In this document: positions 48,565-58,123 of the stretch, piece after piece | Layout: each line of letters starts with the position of its first letter | Position numbering within the stretch: the first letter of the stretch is position 1 | Assembly: GCA_963972255.1 (NCBI GenBank) | Contig: CAXATO010000016.1 | Location: forward strand, 10,582 to 74,581 | DNA length: 64,000 bases | Direction of reading: 5' to 3' | Source of the DNA: UBA1479 sp002706405 | GTDB taxonomy: Bacteria > Pseudomonadota > Alphaproteobacteria > Rhodospirillales > Casp-alpha2 | Translations under genes and position numbers: made by a program | Notes under the pieces: generated by a model | Told to the model about the DNA's origin: nothing | The model's input: the letters and a program-made list of their open reading frames with translations, nothing else | Databases searched by the model: none

Positions 48565-49413
48565 TTATTCGGCGAGATCGAGGCCGATATCGACGGCAGG
48601 GGCGCTCTGCGTGATGCCGCCGACGGAGATATAATTCACCCCCGTCTCGGCGATGACGCGGATGCTGTCGAGCTTGACGCCGCCCGAGGCCTCAAGCGGC
48701 ACGCGCCCGGCGACCCAGGCCACGGCCTCGCGCAGGACGGGCGGCGGCATGTTGTCGAGCAACAGCGAGTCCGCACCCGCGTCGACCGCTTCGCGGACCT
48801 GGTCCAGGGTGTCGCATTCGCAGCGCACCTCGAGCCCCGTATTCGCCGCCTTGGCCCGGGTCACGGCTTCGCCGACCGAGCCGCCGCAGACCGCGACATG
48901 GTTGTCCTTGATCAGGATGCCGTCATCCAGGCGCATGCGGTGATTGGTGCCGCCGCCGGCGCGCACCGCGTATTTCGACAGGCCGCGCAGGCCGGGAATG
49001 GTTTTCCGCGTATCCAGCAGGATGGCCCCGGTGCCGTCGATGGCGTCCACGTACTGGCGGGTCAACGTGGCGATGCCGGACAGCTTCTGCAGCAGGTTCA
49101 GGGCCGTGCGTTCCGCCGACAGCAAGCCCTGCGCCGTGCCGGTGAGGCGCGCCAGATGCGTGCCTTTGGCGACGCGGTCGCCGTCGGTCACGAAGACCTC
49201 GACCACGGCGTCGGGGGCGAGGCGGCGGAACACATCGAGCGCCACGGGCATGCCGCAGACGACGATGTCCTGGCGGGTGTTGAGGTCGAGGGTCAGCTGC
49301 GTGTCGGCCGGCACCGTGGCGCGGGTCGTAACGTCGCCTTGGCCGATGTCCTCGGTCAGCGCGGCATCGACGACAGCCTTGATGTCGGCCGGATCAGGGG
49401 GCGCGAATGTCAT
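48565..49413 (-). CDS. nadC: Nicotinate-nucleotide pyrophosphorylase (carboxylating)
   Basis: A 282-residue quinolinate phosphoribosyltransferase, making nicotinate mononucleotide from quinolinate and PRPP in de novo NAD synthesis. 'EDIGQGDVTTRATVP', 'SGIATLTRQYVDAI', 'LLDTRKTIPGLRGLSKYAVRAGGGTNHRMRLDDGILIKDNH' (PRPP/quinolinate site) and 'LEASGGV' are intact. The start at 49413 gives standard length. It follows nadA by 17 bases; nadB is not beside them. Confidence 0.95.
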   Translation of the reverse strand: MTFAPPDPADIKAVVDAALTEDIGQGDVTTRATVPADTQLTLDLNTRQDIVVCGMPVALDVFRRLAPDAVVEVFVTDGDRVAKGTHLARLTGTAQGLLSAERTALNLLQKLSGIATLTRQYVDAIDGTGAILLDTRKTIPGLRGLSKYAVRAGGGTNHRMRLDDGILIKDNHVAVCGGSVGEAVTRAKAANTGLEVRCECDTLDQVREAVDAGADSLLLDNMPPPVLREAVAWVAGRVPLEASGGVKLDSIRVIAETGVNYISVGGITQSAPAVDIGLDLAE

Positions 49414-49430
49414 GGATATGGGGTCGGGGA

Positions 49431-50495
49431 TCAGGCCGCGGCCTTGGACCCGCCTTTGCCTTTGCCGGTTTGACCCTTGGCCGGCGGCGACATCTCCAGC
49501 ATCTTTTCGAGCGGCTGCAATGCCCGCAGACGCAGGTCTTCGTTGATTTCGACCCGCGGCGCCTCGTTGACCATGGACAGGTACAGCTTCTCCAGGGTGT
49601 TCAGCTCCATATAGGGGCAGTTGGCGCAGTTGCAGGTGCCGTCCGCACCGGGCGCGGCCAGGAAGGTCTTGTTGGGCGCGGACTTCTGCATCTGGTGGAA
49701 GATGTGCTGTTCCGTGGCGACGATCACCGTATCGGCGGGATGGTCGACCACGAAATCGAGGATCGAGCGGGTCGAGCCGACATGGTCCGCATGCTTGAGG
49801 ATGCCCTCGTGACATTCCGGATGGGCGGCGACGGGGGCGTCCGGATGGCGCGCCTTCAGCTTGACCAGTTCCCGTTCCGAGAACATGTCGTGGACGACGC
49901 AGGCGCCGTTCCAGAAGATCATGTCGCGGCCGGTCTGGCGCTGGATGTAGGACCCCAGATGCTTGTCCGGCGCGAACAGGATCGGCCGGTCGGCCGGCAG
50001 GTTGCGCACGATGTGCTCGGCGTTGGACGAGGTCACGATGACGTCCGACAGAGCCTTCACCCGGGCCGACGAATTGATATAGGTGACCACGATGTGGTCG
50101 GGGTGCTGGGCGACGAATTTGGCGAAGTCGTCCGGCGGGCAGCTTTCCTCGAGCGAGCAGCCGGCTTCCATGTCCGGCAGCACGACGGTCTTGGTCGGGC
50201 TCAGGATCTTCGCGACCTCGGCCATGAAGCGCACGCCGCAGAATACGATCATGTCGGCTTCCGTGGCGGCGGCCTTGCGCGACAGGTCGAGCGAGTCACC
50301 AACGAAATCCGCCAGATCCTGAATTTCCGGGTCCTGGTAGTAATGGGCCAGGATAACGGCGTTCTTTTCCTTGCGCAGGCGGTCGATCTCCGCCCACAGG
50401 TCGATGCTCGGGTCGACATCCGTCCACGAGGTGGCCTCGGGGCCCGCCGGAATCACCGTATCGGGCACGATCAATGGGGTCATATCGGCGGCCAT
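49431..50495 (-). CDS. nadA: Quinolinate synthase
   Basis: A 354-residue 4Fe-4S enzyme that condenses iminoaspartate with dihydroxyacetone phosphate. Cluster-ligand cysteines appear in 'MIVFCGVRFMAE', 'GCSLEESCP'-region and 'GTCNCANCPYM'. The ATG at 50495 with AGGAG upstream is preferred over an in-frame start at 50528. The C-terminus has a short Lys/Gly-rich tail. It forms a two-gene unit with nadC. The aspartate-oxidising partner is absent locally. Confidence 0.95.
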   Translation of the reverse strand: MAADMTPLIVPDTVIPAGPEATSWTDVDPSIDLWAEIDRLRKEKNAVILAHYYQDPEIQDLADFVGDSLDLSRKAAATEADMIVFCGVRFMAEVAKILSPTKTVVLPDMEAGCSLEESCPPDDFAKFVAQHPDHIVVTYINSSARVKALSDVIVTSSNAEHIVRNLPADRPILFAPDKHLGSYIQRQTGRDMIFWNGACVVHDMFSERELVKLKARHPDAPVAAHPECHEGILKHADHVGSTRSILDFVVDHPADTVIVATEQHIFHQMQKSAPNKTFLAAPGADGTCNCANCPYMELNTLEKLYLSMVNEAPRVEINEDLRLRALQPLEKMLEMSPPAKGQTGKGKGGSKAAA

Positions 50496-50674
50496 TGCCT
50501 GAAAGCTCCTTGAAACGTCTTCCCCCAACCGACGGCATTGGGCCAGTCTTGGAGGGTGTCTCCAGGCCCTAATATAGGACCAGAACTTAAGAAAACCAGA
50601 ACAAGGTTCCGGGTCAATCCGAATTTTTTTGTCTCATAACACCTGTGCCTGGGGGGCACGGGCGGTAATTCCCG

Positions 50675-51817
50675 CTATGCGGCGGCGCCGTGGGGCTGGG
50701 CAATGTACTCGGGAGACTGCATTTCGATCAGCCGCGAGACCGTGCGTTCGAACTCGAATGCGCCGTCGCCTTGCGTGTAAAGTTCCGTCGGCGCCGCGTC
50801 GGCGGCGCAGATGAAATTGACGCGCGCGTCGTACAGCGCATCGATCAGGGTCACGAAGCGCTTGGCCTGATCCCGCTTGTCCGGGCCCAGCTTGGGCACG
50901 CCGTTCATCACCACGGAATGGAATTTCTCGGCGATCGCCAGATAGTCGCCGGCGCCCAGGGGCCGTGCACACAGGTCGGCAAAGGTCGTGAAGGCGACGC
51001 CTTCGGCGGCCAAGGGTATGTCGATGGACCGGCCGTTGACGGCAAGCGTCACCGCGCGCGGCTCCATGCCCACGGTCAGGTCGCGAAAGGCCTGTTCCAG
51101 TTTCCTGTCCGCCTCGGCCGAATTGGGGGTGATGTAGATATCCAGTTCCTGCAGCCGCTGCAGGCGGTAGTCGGTGCCGGAATCCAGTTCGATGACCTCC
51201 ATCTTTTCAATGAAGGTGTCGATGAAGGGCACGAACCGTTCGCGCTGAAGGCCGTCCTTGTACAGGTCCCGGGGATGCCGGTTCGAGGTGGCGACGATGA
51301 CCACGCCCTGTTCGAACAGGGTTTCGAACAGGCGGCCGAGGATCATGGCGTCGGCGATGTCGGTGACGTGGAATTCGTCGAAGGCCAGCAGCCAGGCCTG
51401 GTCGACGATGACCCGCGCCAGCGCCGGCAGGGGGTCTTTTTCCTCGCCGACCTTGCCCGCCTTCTGGGCTTCCCGGAAGGCGTGGATGCGGCGATGGACT
51501 TCCTGCATGAAGGCATGAAAATGAACATGCTTCTTGGCCTCGATGGGGGTGTGTTCGAAGAACAGGTCCATCAGCATGGTCTTGCCGCGCCCGACGCCGC
51601 CCCACATGTAGATGCCTTTCGGCGCGGGCTGCTTGCGCCCACCCAAGCCGAGACGCGCCGCCCAGCCCGACCGGCCCATCTGGTTGCCGTAGCCTTGCAG
51701 CCGTTCGGACAGGTCCTGCAGACGCTGGATGGCATGTGCCTGGGCGGGGTCGGGGCGGACGTCGCCGTTCTTGATCAGCGCGTCATAGGCTTCCTGCGGG
51801 GTGCGGATGATCGACAC
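50675..51817 (-). CDS. zapE: Cell division protein ZapE (AFG1-like ATPase)
   Basis: A 380-residue AAA-like ATPase. Walker A is GGVGRGKT (73-80), 'HFHAFMQEVHRRIH' and Walker B 'LLAFDEFHVTDIADAMILGRLFE' follow, with the arginine-finger region 'VATSNRHPRDLYKDGLQRERFVPFI'. ZapE binds FtsZ in E. coli and affects ring constriction under stress; eukaryotic AFG1 acts in mitochondria. The start codon is GTG. It stands alone between nadA and an oxidoreductase gene, on the same strand as both. Confidence 0.93.
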   Translation of the reverse strand: MSIIRTPQEAYDALIKNGDVRPDPAQAHAIQRLQDLSERLQGYGNQMGRSGWAARLGLGGRKQPAPKGIYMWGGVGRGKTMLMDLFFEHTPIEAKKHVHFHAFMQEVHRRIHAFREAQKAGKVGEEKDPLPALARVIVDQAWLLAFDEFHVTDIADAMILGRLFETLFEQGVVIVATSNRHPRDLYKDGLQRERFVPFIDTFIEKMEVIELDSGTDYRLQRLQELDIYITPNSAEADRKLEQAFRDLTVGMEPRAVTLAVNGRSIDIPLAAEGVAFTTFADLCARPLGAGDYLAIAEKFHSVVMNGVPKLGPDKRDQAKRFVTLIDALYDARVNFICAADAAPTELYTQGDGAFEFERTVSRLIEMQSPEYIAQPHGAAA

Positions 51818-51856
51818 CTGCGGTCACCTTTCTTGTCTTTGGAGATCGTGCAGGGG

Positions 51857-53308
51857 TCAGTTCCTTGCCGCGGCAACCGGGTTGTCTTTGGGTTTGGCGG
51901 GGCCGGATGCGGCCGTGCCCGTGGCGGCGCCGGCCGCGGGCGGCGGCGTCCCAGTCCCGGCCTTCGGCGCGGGGCCGAACAGGGTCTCCATCTCGCGGCG
52001 GAACTGATAGGTGGCGTCCGTCCGGTCCTGGTCCACGTCGTCCCAGGTGACGATGGCGCCCTGTTTGATGGGGCGTTTCAACTTTACCTTCTGCGCCAGC
52101 CCGATGGGCAGGGCCTTGGTGCGCAGGCTGTCGGCGGCGGGCATCAGCTTGCCCCAGACGGTAAATCCGCCTTCGCCGTCCAGTTCTTCCCCGGCGCGTA
52201 GGTCGCGCTTGGCACAGGCGGCGACATCGCCGACGAACTGGGTCGATGCCCCCGTCGGCTGTTTCAAGATTGCCGCATAGGCCACGGACACGCCCAGTTC
52301 CAGGCCGATCAGATGATAGGGCCGCCACAGGGCGGAATAGCCGCCGCCGGCGTCGGTGATCATGCCGTAGTCGGAAAAGCAGCGTTTGACGTAATCGGTG
52401 GGGGCCTCGAACACCACGTAGACGCCCCAGCGCAGGTCGTTCTCCAGGTCTTCGCCTGACCGTTCGCGGCTTGAAATCACCTCGACCTGGCCCTTGTGGT
52501 GCAACTGACCGCCAGCCTCTTTCGGAATAAGGGTCGAGGCCAGCTCATCCACCGGCACGGCCGGGAAGTCGAGCCCGTGGGGGGCCGGCGTCAGGCCCGT
52601 GGCATTGGCGACGGCGGCCATTTCGATGCCCGACTTGGTGCCGTCGAGGAAGGAATTGAACATCTTGGCGTTCATGCCGCTTTCCTTGGCGCGCTCGGCG
52701 GTCAGCCCGTAATGGGACCACACCGTGTCCGGTGTCGAGGCGTGGAATTCCGGCATGTAAAGGGTGCCCTTGCCGGCGGCGACGACCTCAAGCCCGATGG
52801 TACGGGCCCAGTCCACCTGCTGGCAGATCAGCGACGGCTGGTCGCCGTAGGCCATGGAATAGACGACCTCCATCTCGGCCGCCTTCTTGGCCAGCAGTGG
52901 GCCGGCCAGAACATCGGCTTCGACATTGACCATGACCACGTGGCGGCCGCGATTGAACGCGGCGAGCGCATGCTTGATGCCGACCTCGGGAATGCCCGTG
53001 GCCTCGACGACGACTTCCAGGCCGCCGTGTTCGATCAGCGACAGGGCGTCGTCGGTGACGAAGGTCATGCCCTTGTTGAGCGCCTTGGCGGCGGAATGGC
53101 GGGTGATTCGTTCCTTCGGCCAGCCCGTGTTCAACAGCGCCTTTTCCGCCGTCGCGGGGTTCAGGTCGGCGACGCCGACGACATGAAAGCCCGGATGATG
53201 CAGGGCCTGGCTCAGGAACATGGAGCCGAACTTGCCCGCGCCGATGACGCCGACGCGCACGGGATTTCCTGAATCGGCACGGGCGTGCAGAAGCGAATTA
53301 AGGTTCAT
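51857..53308 (-). CDS. NAD(P)-dependent oxidoreductase with SAF domain
   Basis: A 483-residue protein of the 'predicted homoserine dehydrogenase with C-terminal SAF domain' group. Residues 18-30 hold the Rossmann loop GAGKFG; 'VVVEATGIPEVGIKHALAAFNRGRHVVMVNVEADVLAGPLL' follows; a SAF-like domain occupies about 370-430 ('AKRDLRAGEELDGEGGFTVWGKLMPA'). Relatives act on branched or acidic sugar metabolites such as apionate, but the substrate here is not readable. The last 40 residues are a low-complexity Ala/Pro/Gly tail. The gene is 39 bases before zapE. Confidence 0.82.
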   Translation of the reverse strand: MNLNSLLHARADSGNPVRVGVIGAGKFGSMFLSQALHHPGFHVVGVADLNPATAEKALLNTGWPKERITRHSAAKALNKGMTFVTDDALSLIEHGGLEVVVEATGIPEVGIKHALAAFNRGRHVVMVNVEADVLAGPLLAKKAAEMEVVYSMAYGDQPSLICQQVDWARTIGLEVVAAGKGTLYMPEFHASTPDTVWSHYGLTAERAKESGMNAKMFNSFLDGTKSGIEMAAVANATGLTPAPHGLDFPAVPVDELASTLIPKEAGGQLHHKGQVEVISSRERSGEDLENDLRWGVYVVFEAPTDYVKRCFSDYGMITDAGGGYSALWRPYHLIGLELGVSVAYAAILKQPTGASTQFVGDVAACAKRDLRAGEELDGEGGFTVWGKLMPAADSLRTKALPIGLAQKVKLKRPIKQGAIVTWDDVDQDRTDATYQFRREMETLFGPAPKAGTGTPPPAAGAATGTAASGPAKPKDNPVAAARN

Positions 53309-53545
53309 CCGTTCCCTTTCCCAGGGTCCGCTTGCCGGACCCGTTCCCAGGCACCACTTCCCAGGTTGGCGGCCGGGCCCTTGGTGCGGCTGGGCGCGGC
53401 GCGTCCCCCGGCGTTCACGTTTCCGTGGCCCTGCTGGCCGCCCGGGGGAAAACGCACCATACTACAACCGTATCCCAATTCGGAACGGGAAACAGGCCCA
53501 TTTCCGGATTCCTTAAGGCCCCTTCCATCGACCTGAAGCCAAGGC

Positions 53546-54367
53546 ATGACCGCGCTCAACGACTTCATCTCGGCCCATGAACCTCTGCTGCGGCTGGGGT
53601 GTTTTGCGGGCATGCTGATCGCCATGGCGGCGGCGGAAGCCCTGTGGCCGCGCCGGCCGGACACGGGCCGGGCACAACGGTGGCCGCGTAACGCGGCCCT
53701 GGTCGTGGTCGATACCCTGGCCGTGCGCGCCGTGGCCTGGGCACTGCCGGCGTTTCTGCCCGTGGCGGCGGCGGTGCTGGCGGCGGAAAACGGCTGGGGC
53801 TTGCTGCCGATGCTCGGCGTCGGGGATTGGGCCGCCTTCTGGATCACGCTGATCCTGTTCGACCTTGCCATCTATGCCCAGCATGTGGCCGTTCACCACA
53901 TTCCGGTGCTGTGGCGCCTGCATCGGGTCCACCATTCGGACCTTGCCATCGACACGACCACGGGTGTGCGCTTCCATCCGCTGGAAATTCTGCTGTCCAT
54001 CGCCATCAAGGTCGGACTGGTCCTGGCCCTGGGCGCGCCGGCGGCGGCCGTGGTGGTGTTCGAAGTGGTGCTGAACGCGACGTCCCTGTTCAACCACGCG
54101 AACCTGCGCCTGCCCCTGGGACTCGACGCTGTCCTGCGCCGCGTCCTCGTTACGCCAGACATGCACCGGGTTCATCATTCCATCCATCGGGATGAAACGG
54201 ACAGCAATTTCGGCTTCAACCTGTCGGTCTGGGATCGCCTGTTCGGCACTTACCGCGCCCAGCCGCGTGACGGTCACGACGCCATGGCGATCGGCGTCGG
54301 CAATTATCGCGACCCGCAGAAATTGCGGCTCACCGACCTGCTGGTTCAGCCGTTTCGCAAACTCTAA
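53546..54367 (+). CDS. Sterol desaturase/fatty-acid hydroxylase family protein
   Basis: A 273-residue integral membrane protein with the diiron histidine boxes of the family: H113-H117-H118, H126 with H129-H130 ('LHRVHHSD'), H184 ('NHANLRLP'), and H207-H210-H211-H214 ('MHRVHHSIHRDETDSNFGF'). Four to five hydrophobic helices flank them. The family inserts oxygen or double bonds into lipids such as hopanoids, sterols or alkyl chains; the substrate is unknown. The 3' end overlaps the convergent PaiB-like stop by four bases. Confidence 0.9.
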   Translation: MTALNDFISAHEPLLRLGCFAGMLIAMAAAEALWPRRPDTGRAQRWPRNAALVVVDTLAVRAVAWALPAFLPVAAAVLAAENGWGLLPMLGVGDWAAFWITLILFDLAIYAQHVAVHHIPVLWRLHRVHHSDLAIDTTTGVRFHPLEILLSIAIKVGLVLALGAPAAAVVVFEVVLNATSLFNHANLRLPLGLDAVLRRVLVTPDMHRVHHSIHRDETDSNFGFNLSVWDRLFGTYRAQPRDGHDAMAIGVGNYRDPQKLRLTDLLVQPFRKL

Positions 54368-54993
54368 AGCCGGTCCTTGTTGGCCTTGGCCACGATCTCG
54401 GCGACCTGATTCTCGACCTTGCCACCGGTTGCTTTCAGGCCGTCGATGGCGCCCTGGGCATCCTCCGGCTTGCGGTTCTGGCTCATCTTGCGCTTGCCTT
54501 CCAGACGCTCGATCCGCATTTCGAAGGCGACGATGCCCTTCAGTTGCGCGCGCAGGAAATCATCCGGCAGGCCGTCCATGGTCCAGGGCGGCGGGTTGCC
54601 TTCCTCGTATTGCGCCGTCAATGACGCCAGCCGGCTGAGAACCTGATCCGGGTCGTCCATCACCGTGGGCCGCCCGTAGGCATGGACGGCTTCGTAGTTC
54701 CAGGTCGGAACGGACTTTTTCGTCGCGTACCACCTGGGCGAGATATAGGTATGCGGGCCGCCGAACACGGCCAAGGCTTCGGTCTTGCCGTCGAAGGCCT
54801 GCCATTGGTCGTTGGCCTTTGCGACATGCCCCCACAGCAGGCCGAACTCCCCGTCGTCCATCAGGTGCAGGGGGATGTGGCTCGCGGTCATGCCCTGGCC
54901 CCCCGCCGTGACCAGAACGGCGAAGCCGTTGGCCTGGATGATCCCGTGCATGTCGGTGACGTCGTCGATGTCGAACATCTTGGGGCGGTACAT
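54364..54993 (-). CDS. PaiB-type FMN-binding negative regulator
   Basis: A 209-residue protein matching the PaiB family: 'MYRPKMFDIDDVTDMHGIIQANGFAVLVT', 'TASHIPLHLMDDGEFGLLWGHVAKANDQW', 'FGGPHTYISPRWYATKKSVPTWNYEAVHAYG' and 'MLKGIVAFEMRIERLEGKRKMSQNR'-like ending (here LKGIVAFEM). Family members bind flavin and were first linked to repression of proteases and sporulation in Bacillus; the role in Gram-negatives is unclear. Confidence 0.9.
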   Translation of the reverse strand: MYRPKMFDIDDVTDMHGIIQANGFAVLVTAGGQGMTASHIPLHLMDDGEFGLLWGHVAKANDQWQAFDGKTEALAVFGGPHTYISPRWYATKKSVPTWNYEAVHAYGRPTVMDDPDQVLSRLASLTAQYEEGNPPPWTMDGLPDDFLRAQLKGIVAFEMRIERLEGKRKMSQNRKPEDAQGAIDGLKATGGKVENQVAEIVAKANKDRL

Positions 54994-55216
54994 GGGACGT
55001 GTTCCTTAAATGCGTCAGATGCGTCGGTGGCGGGAGTGTGGCGGGCCATCTTTCCATTTAGGTCTGGAAGGGGGCCCATGAAAGGACCATTTCCATGAAA
55101 TGAAAAGGGCCGCTTTGGCCGTTGCCCGGGCGCAGGGCACGGCCTAGGTTGCCAGGGTGCAATGGGACAGCCCGTTCAATGGCGGATGGGCGCGTGTCCG
55201 GATGACGGAGGGACCG

Positions 55217-55456
55217 ATGGACGAAGAACACTTCAACATGCAGATCAGGAAATTCCTGAAACAGGTCGGCGTGACCAGCCAGCGCGAGATCGAAGGGGCG
55301 GTGCGCGCCGCCCTGGCGTCCGGCAAGCTGGCCGAAGACGGCGGCGTGACCGCCAAGGTGACCCTCAATATTCCTGAACTGGGCCTGAGCCACGACATCA
55401 CCAGCGACATCACGCTCGAGCCCGAGGATCCGCACGGCGAGCCGTCCTACGATTGA
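55217..55456 (+). CDS. DUF6494-type small protein
   Basis: A 79-residue soluble, acidic protein ('MDEEHFNMQIRKFLKQVG' start, then a helical stretch and 'KVTLNIPELGL'). GGAGGG at 55207-55212 before the ATG at 55217 sets the start; an in-frame ATG at 55202 is less likely. The sequence matches the conserved short protein family known only as DUF6494, frequent in alphaproteobacteria. No function is known. A strong bidirectional terminator follows. Confidence 0.85.
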   Translation: MDEEHFNMQIRKFLKQVGVTSQREIEGAVRAALASGKLAEDGGVTAKVTLNIPELGLSHDITSDITLEPEDPHGEPSYD

Positions 55457-55480
55457 TCCGGGGAAACGTTCCACGCAGCA

Positions 55481-55506
55481 AAAAGCCCGCCGTTCGGCGG
55501 GCTTTT
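55481..55506. terminator. Bidirectional intrinsic terminator
   Basis: An 11-bp perfect stem (55481-55491 with 55496-55506, GTTC loop) with four A on the left and four T plus TTT on the right. It lies between the convergent DUF6494 gene and sdhB and can stop transcription from both sides. Confidence 0.9.
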
Positions 55507-55528
55507 CTTTGGCGAAACTGCGTGATGG

Positions 55529-56305
55529 CTACTGCCGGGCGGCGATCGACTTCTTGATTTCCGCGATGGCCAAGCCCGGGTTCAGGTGTTTCGGGCAGGT
55601 ATTCGTGCAGTTCATGATGGTGTGGCAGCGGTACAGCCGGAACGGATCGTTCAGATTGTCGAGACGCTTGCCCGTGGCTTCGTCGCGGCTGTCGGCGATC
55701 CAGCGATAGCTTTGCAGCAGGATGGCCGGGCCGAGGTAACGGTCGCCGTTCCACCAGTAGCTCGGGCAACTGGTCTGGCAGCAGAAGCACAGGATGCATT
55801 CCCACAGGCCGTCGAGCTTTGCCCGCTCTTCCGGGCTTTGCAGGCGCTCGCGCGTCGGCGCGGGGGTGTCGGCCTGCAGCCAGGGTTCGATGGATTTCAA
55901 CTGGGCGTAAGGCACGTTGAGGTCGGGCACCAGATCCTTGACCACCGGCATATGCGGCAGCGGATAGATCTTCACGTCGCCCTTGATGTCTTCGATGGCC
56001 GTGGTGCAGGCCAGCGTATTGGTGCCGTCGATGTTGAAGGCGCAGGACCCGCAAACCCCTTCGCGGCAGGACCGGCGAAAGGTCAGGGTCGAGTCCATCT
56101 CGTTCTTGATCTTGATCAGGGCGTCGAGAACCATCGGCCCGCAGCGATCGAGATCGACCTCGTAGGTGTCGACCCTGGGCAGGTCGTCCGTGTCCGGGTC
56201 CCAACGGTAGACCTTGAACTTGCGAATGTTGGTCGCGTCGGGCGCGGCCTTGACGGTCTTGCCCTCTGTCACGCGCGAATTGGCGGGAAGGTTGAATTCG
56301 ACCAT
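55529..56305 (-). CDS. sdhB: Succinate dehydrogenase iron-sulfur subunit
   Basis: A 258-residue subunit that passes electrons from FAD to quinone. The 2Fe-2S motif is 'CREGVCGSCAFNIDGTNTLAC'; the 4Fe-4S and 3Fe-4S motifs are 'CILCFCCQTSC' and 'CHTIMNCTNTCPK'. It is the last gene of sdhCDAB and is followed by a bidirectional terminator. Confidence 0.98.
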   Translation of the reverse strand: MVEFNLPANSRVTEGKTVKAAPDATNIRKFKVYRWDPDTDDLPRVDTYEVDLDRCGPMVLDALIKIKNEMDSTLTFRRSCREGVCGSCAFNIDGTNTLACTTAIEDIKGDVKIYPLPHMPVVKDLVPDLNVPYAQLKSIEPWLQADTPAPTRERLQSPEERAKLDGLWECILCFCCQTSCPSYWWNGDRYLGPAILLQSYRWIADSRDEATGKRLDNLNDPFRLYRCHTIMNCTNTCPKHLNPGLAIAEIKKSIAARQ

Positions 56306-56326
56306 GTTCTGCGTTCCTTCCTTCTC

Positions 56327-58117
56327 TTAGTACACGCGAGCCTTGGGCTCGATGTACTGGACTTCGTCCGTCAGCGTCCAGGTGTGAACCGGCCGGTAAT
56401 CGAGGCGCACGGACCCGTCCTCGTTGACCCAGGCCAGGGTGTGCTTCATCCAGTTGGCGTCGTCGCGGTCCGGGAAGTCCTCGTGGGCCTGGGCGCCGCG
56501 GCTTTCGTGGCGGGCTTCCGCCGAATGGATCGTCGCCTTGGCGCAGATCAGCAGGTTTTCCAATTCCAAGGCTTCGACCAGGTCCGAGTTCCAGATCATG
56601 GAACGGTCCTCGATGCGCATGTCGTCCTTGGATTTCCACACCGCATCCATCTTTTCGCAGCCTTCCTTCAGGGTCTTCGACGTGCGGTAGACGGCGGCGT
56701 CGTTCTGCATGGTGCGCTGCATGGCGTCGCGGATTTCGGCAACCTTGGTGCTGCCCGAGGAATGACGGATGCGGTCCAGGCGGTCCAGCGCCTTGTCCGT
56801 GCAGCCCGAACGATAGGGGCGCAGCGGCGACCCCGGCTTGATGGTCTCGGCGGCGCGGAGGCCGGCGGCGCGGCCGAACACGATCAGGTCCAACAGCGAA
56901 TTGGTGCCCAGCCGGTTGGCTCCGTGCACGGAGGCACAGGCGCATTCGCCGACGGCCATGATGCCGGGGGTGACCGCATCCGGATCGTCGTCCGTGGGGT
57001 TCAGGGCCTCGGTCATATAATTGGTCGGGATGCCGCCCATGTTGTAATGCACGGTCGGCAGCACGGGGATCGGCTCCTTGGTGGCGTCGACGCCGGAGAA
57101 GATCTTGGCCGTTTCCGTAATTCCGGGCAGGCGCTGCAACAGGGTGTCCGACCCCAGATGCTCCAGATGGAGCATGATGTGGTCGCTGTTTTCGCCGATG
57201 CCGCGGCCTTCGCGGATTTCCATGGTCATGGCGCGCGACACGACGTCGCGGGAGGCCAGGTCCTTGGCCGACGGCGCGTAACGCTCCATGAAGCGCTCGC
57301 CCTCGGAATTGGTCAGGTATCCGCCTTCGCCGCGGGCCCCTTCGGTAATGAGGCAACCCGCACCGTAGATGCCGGTGGGGTGGAACTGCACGAATTCATG
57401 GTCTTCCAGCGGCAGGCCGGCGCGCGCGAACATGGCGTTGCCGTCACCCGTGCAGGTGTGGGCCGAGGTGCAGGAGAAATAGGCGCGGCCGTAACCGCCC
57501 GTCGCCATCACGGTCTGATGGGCGCGGAAGGTGTGGATGGTGCCGTCGTCCAGGTTCCAGGCGATGACGCCTTCGCACACGCCGTCGTCGCTCATGATCA
57601 GATCGAGCGCGAAATATTCGACGAAGAATTCGGCGTTGTGGGCCAGCGACTGCTGATACAGGGTATGTAGCATGGCATGGCCCGTGCGGTCGGCGGCGGC
57701 ACAGGCGCGGCGCACGGGGGCCTCGCCGAAGTTGCGCATATGGCCGCCGAAGGGGCGCTGATAGATGCGACCGTCGTCCGTGCGGGAAAACGGCATGCCG
57801 AAGTGTTCCATCTCGATCACCGCCGGCACGGCCTCGCGGCACATGTATTCGATGGCGTCCTGGTCACCCAGCCAGTCGGCACCTTTGACGGTGTCGTACA
57901 TGTGCCATTCCCAGTGGTCTTCATCCAGGTTGCCGAGCGCCGCCGACACGCCGCCCTGGGCGGCCACGGTGTGGGAGCGGGTCGGGAACACTTTTGTAAT
58001 GCAGGCGGTCTTGAGCCCCGCAGCTGCCATGCCCAGCGTCGCGCGGAGCCCGGCGCCGCCGGCGCCCAGCACGACGACGTCGTATTTGTGATCGGTTAAT
58101 TCGTAGGCTTTCGGCAT
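56327..58117 (-). CDS. sdhA: Succinate dehydrogenase flavoprotein subunit
   Basis: The 596-residue subunit with covalently bound FAD. The FAD fold is 'VVLGAGGAGLRATLG', the flavinylated His is in 'TRSHTVAAQGGVSAAL', and the substrate region 'FVQFHPTGIYGAGCLITEGARGEGG' and 'RHSSG' are present. It is complete, 21 bases before sdhB in the direction of transcription. Confidence 0.98.
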   Translation of the reverse strand: MPKAYELTDHKYDVVVLGAGGAGLRATLGMAAAGLKTACITKVFPTRSHTVAAQGGVSAALGNLDEDHWEWHMYDTVKGADWLGDQDAIEYMCREAVPAVIEMEHFGMPFSRTDDGRIYQRPFGGHMRNFGEAPVRRACAAADRTGHAMLHTLYQQSLAHNAEFFVEYFALDLIMSDDGVCEGVIAWNLDDGTIHTFRAHQTVMATGGYGRAYFSCTSAHTCTGDGNAMFARAGLPLEDHEFVQFHPTGIYGAGCLITEGARGEGGYLTNSEGERFMERYAPSAKDLASRDVVSRAMTMEIREGRGIGENSDHIMLHLEHLGSDTLLQRLPGITETAKIFSGVDATKEPIPVLPTVHYNMGGIPTNYMTEALNPTDDDPDAVTPGIMAVGECACASVHGANRLGTNSLLDLIVFGRAAGLRAAETIKPGSPLRPYRSGCTDKALDRLDRIRHSSGSTKVAEIRDAMQRTMQNDAAVYRTSKTLKEGCEKMDAVWKSKDDMRIEDRSMIWNSDLVEALELENLLICAKATIHSAEARHESRGAQAHEDFPDRDDANWMKHTLAWVNEDGSVRLDYRPVHTWTLTDEVQYIEPKARVY

Positions 58118-58123
58118 TTCGGA

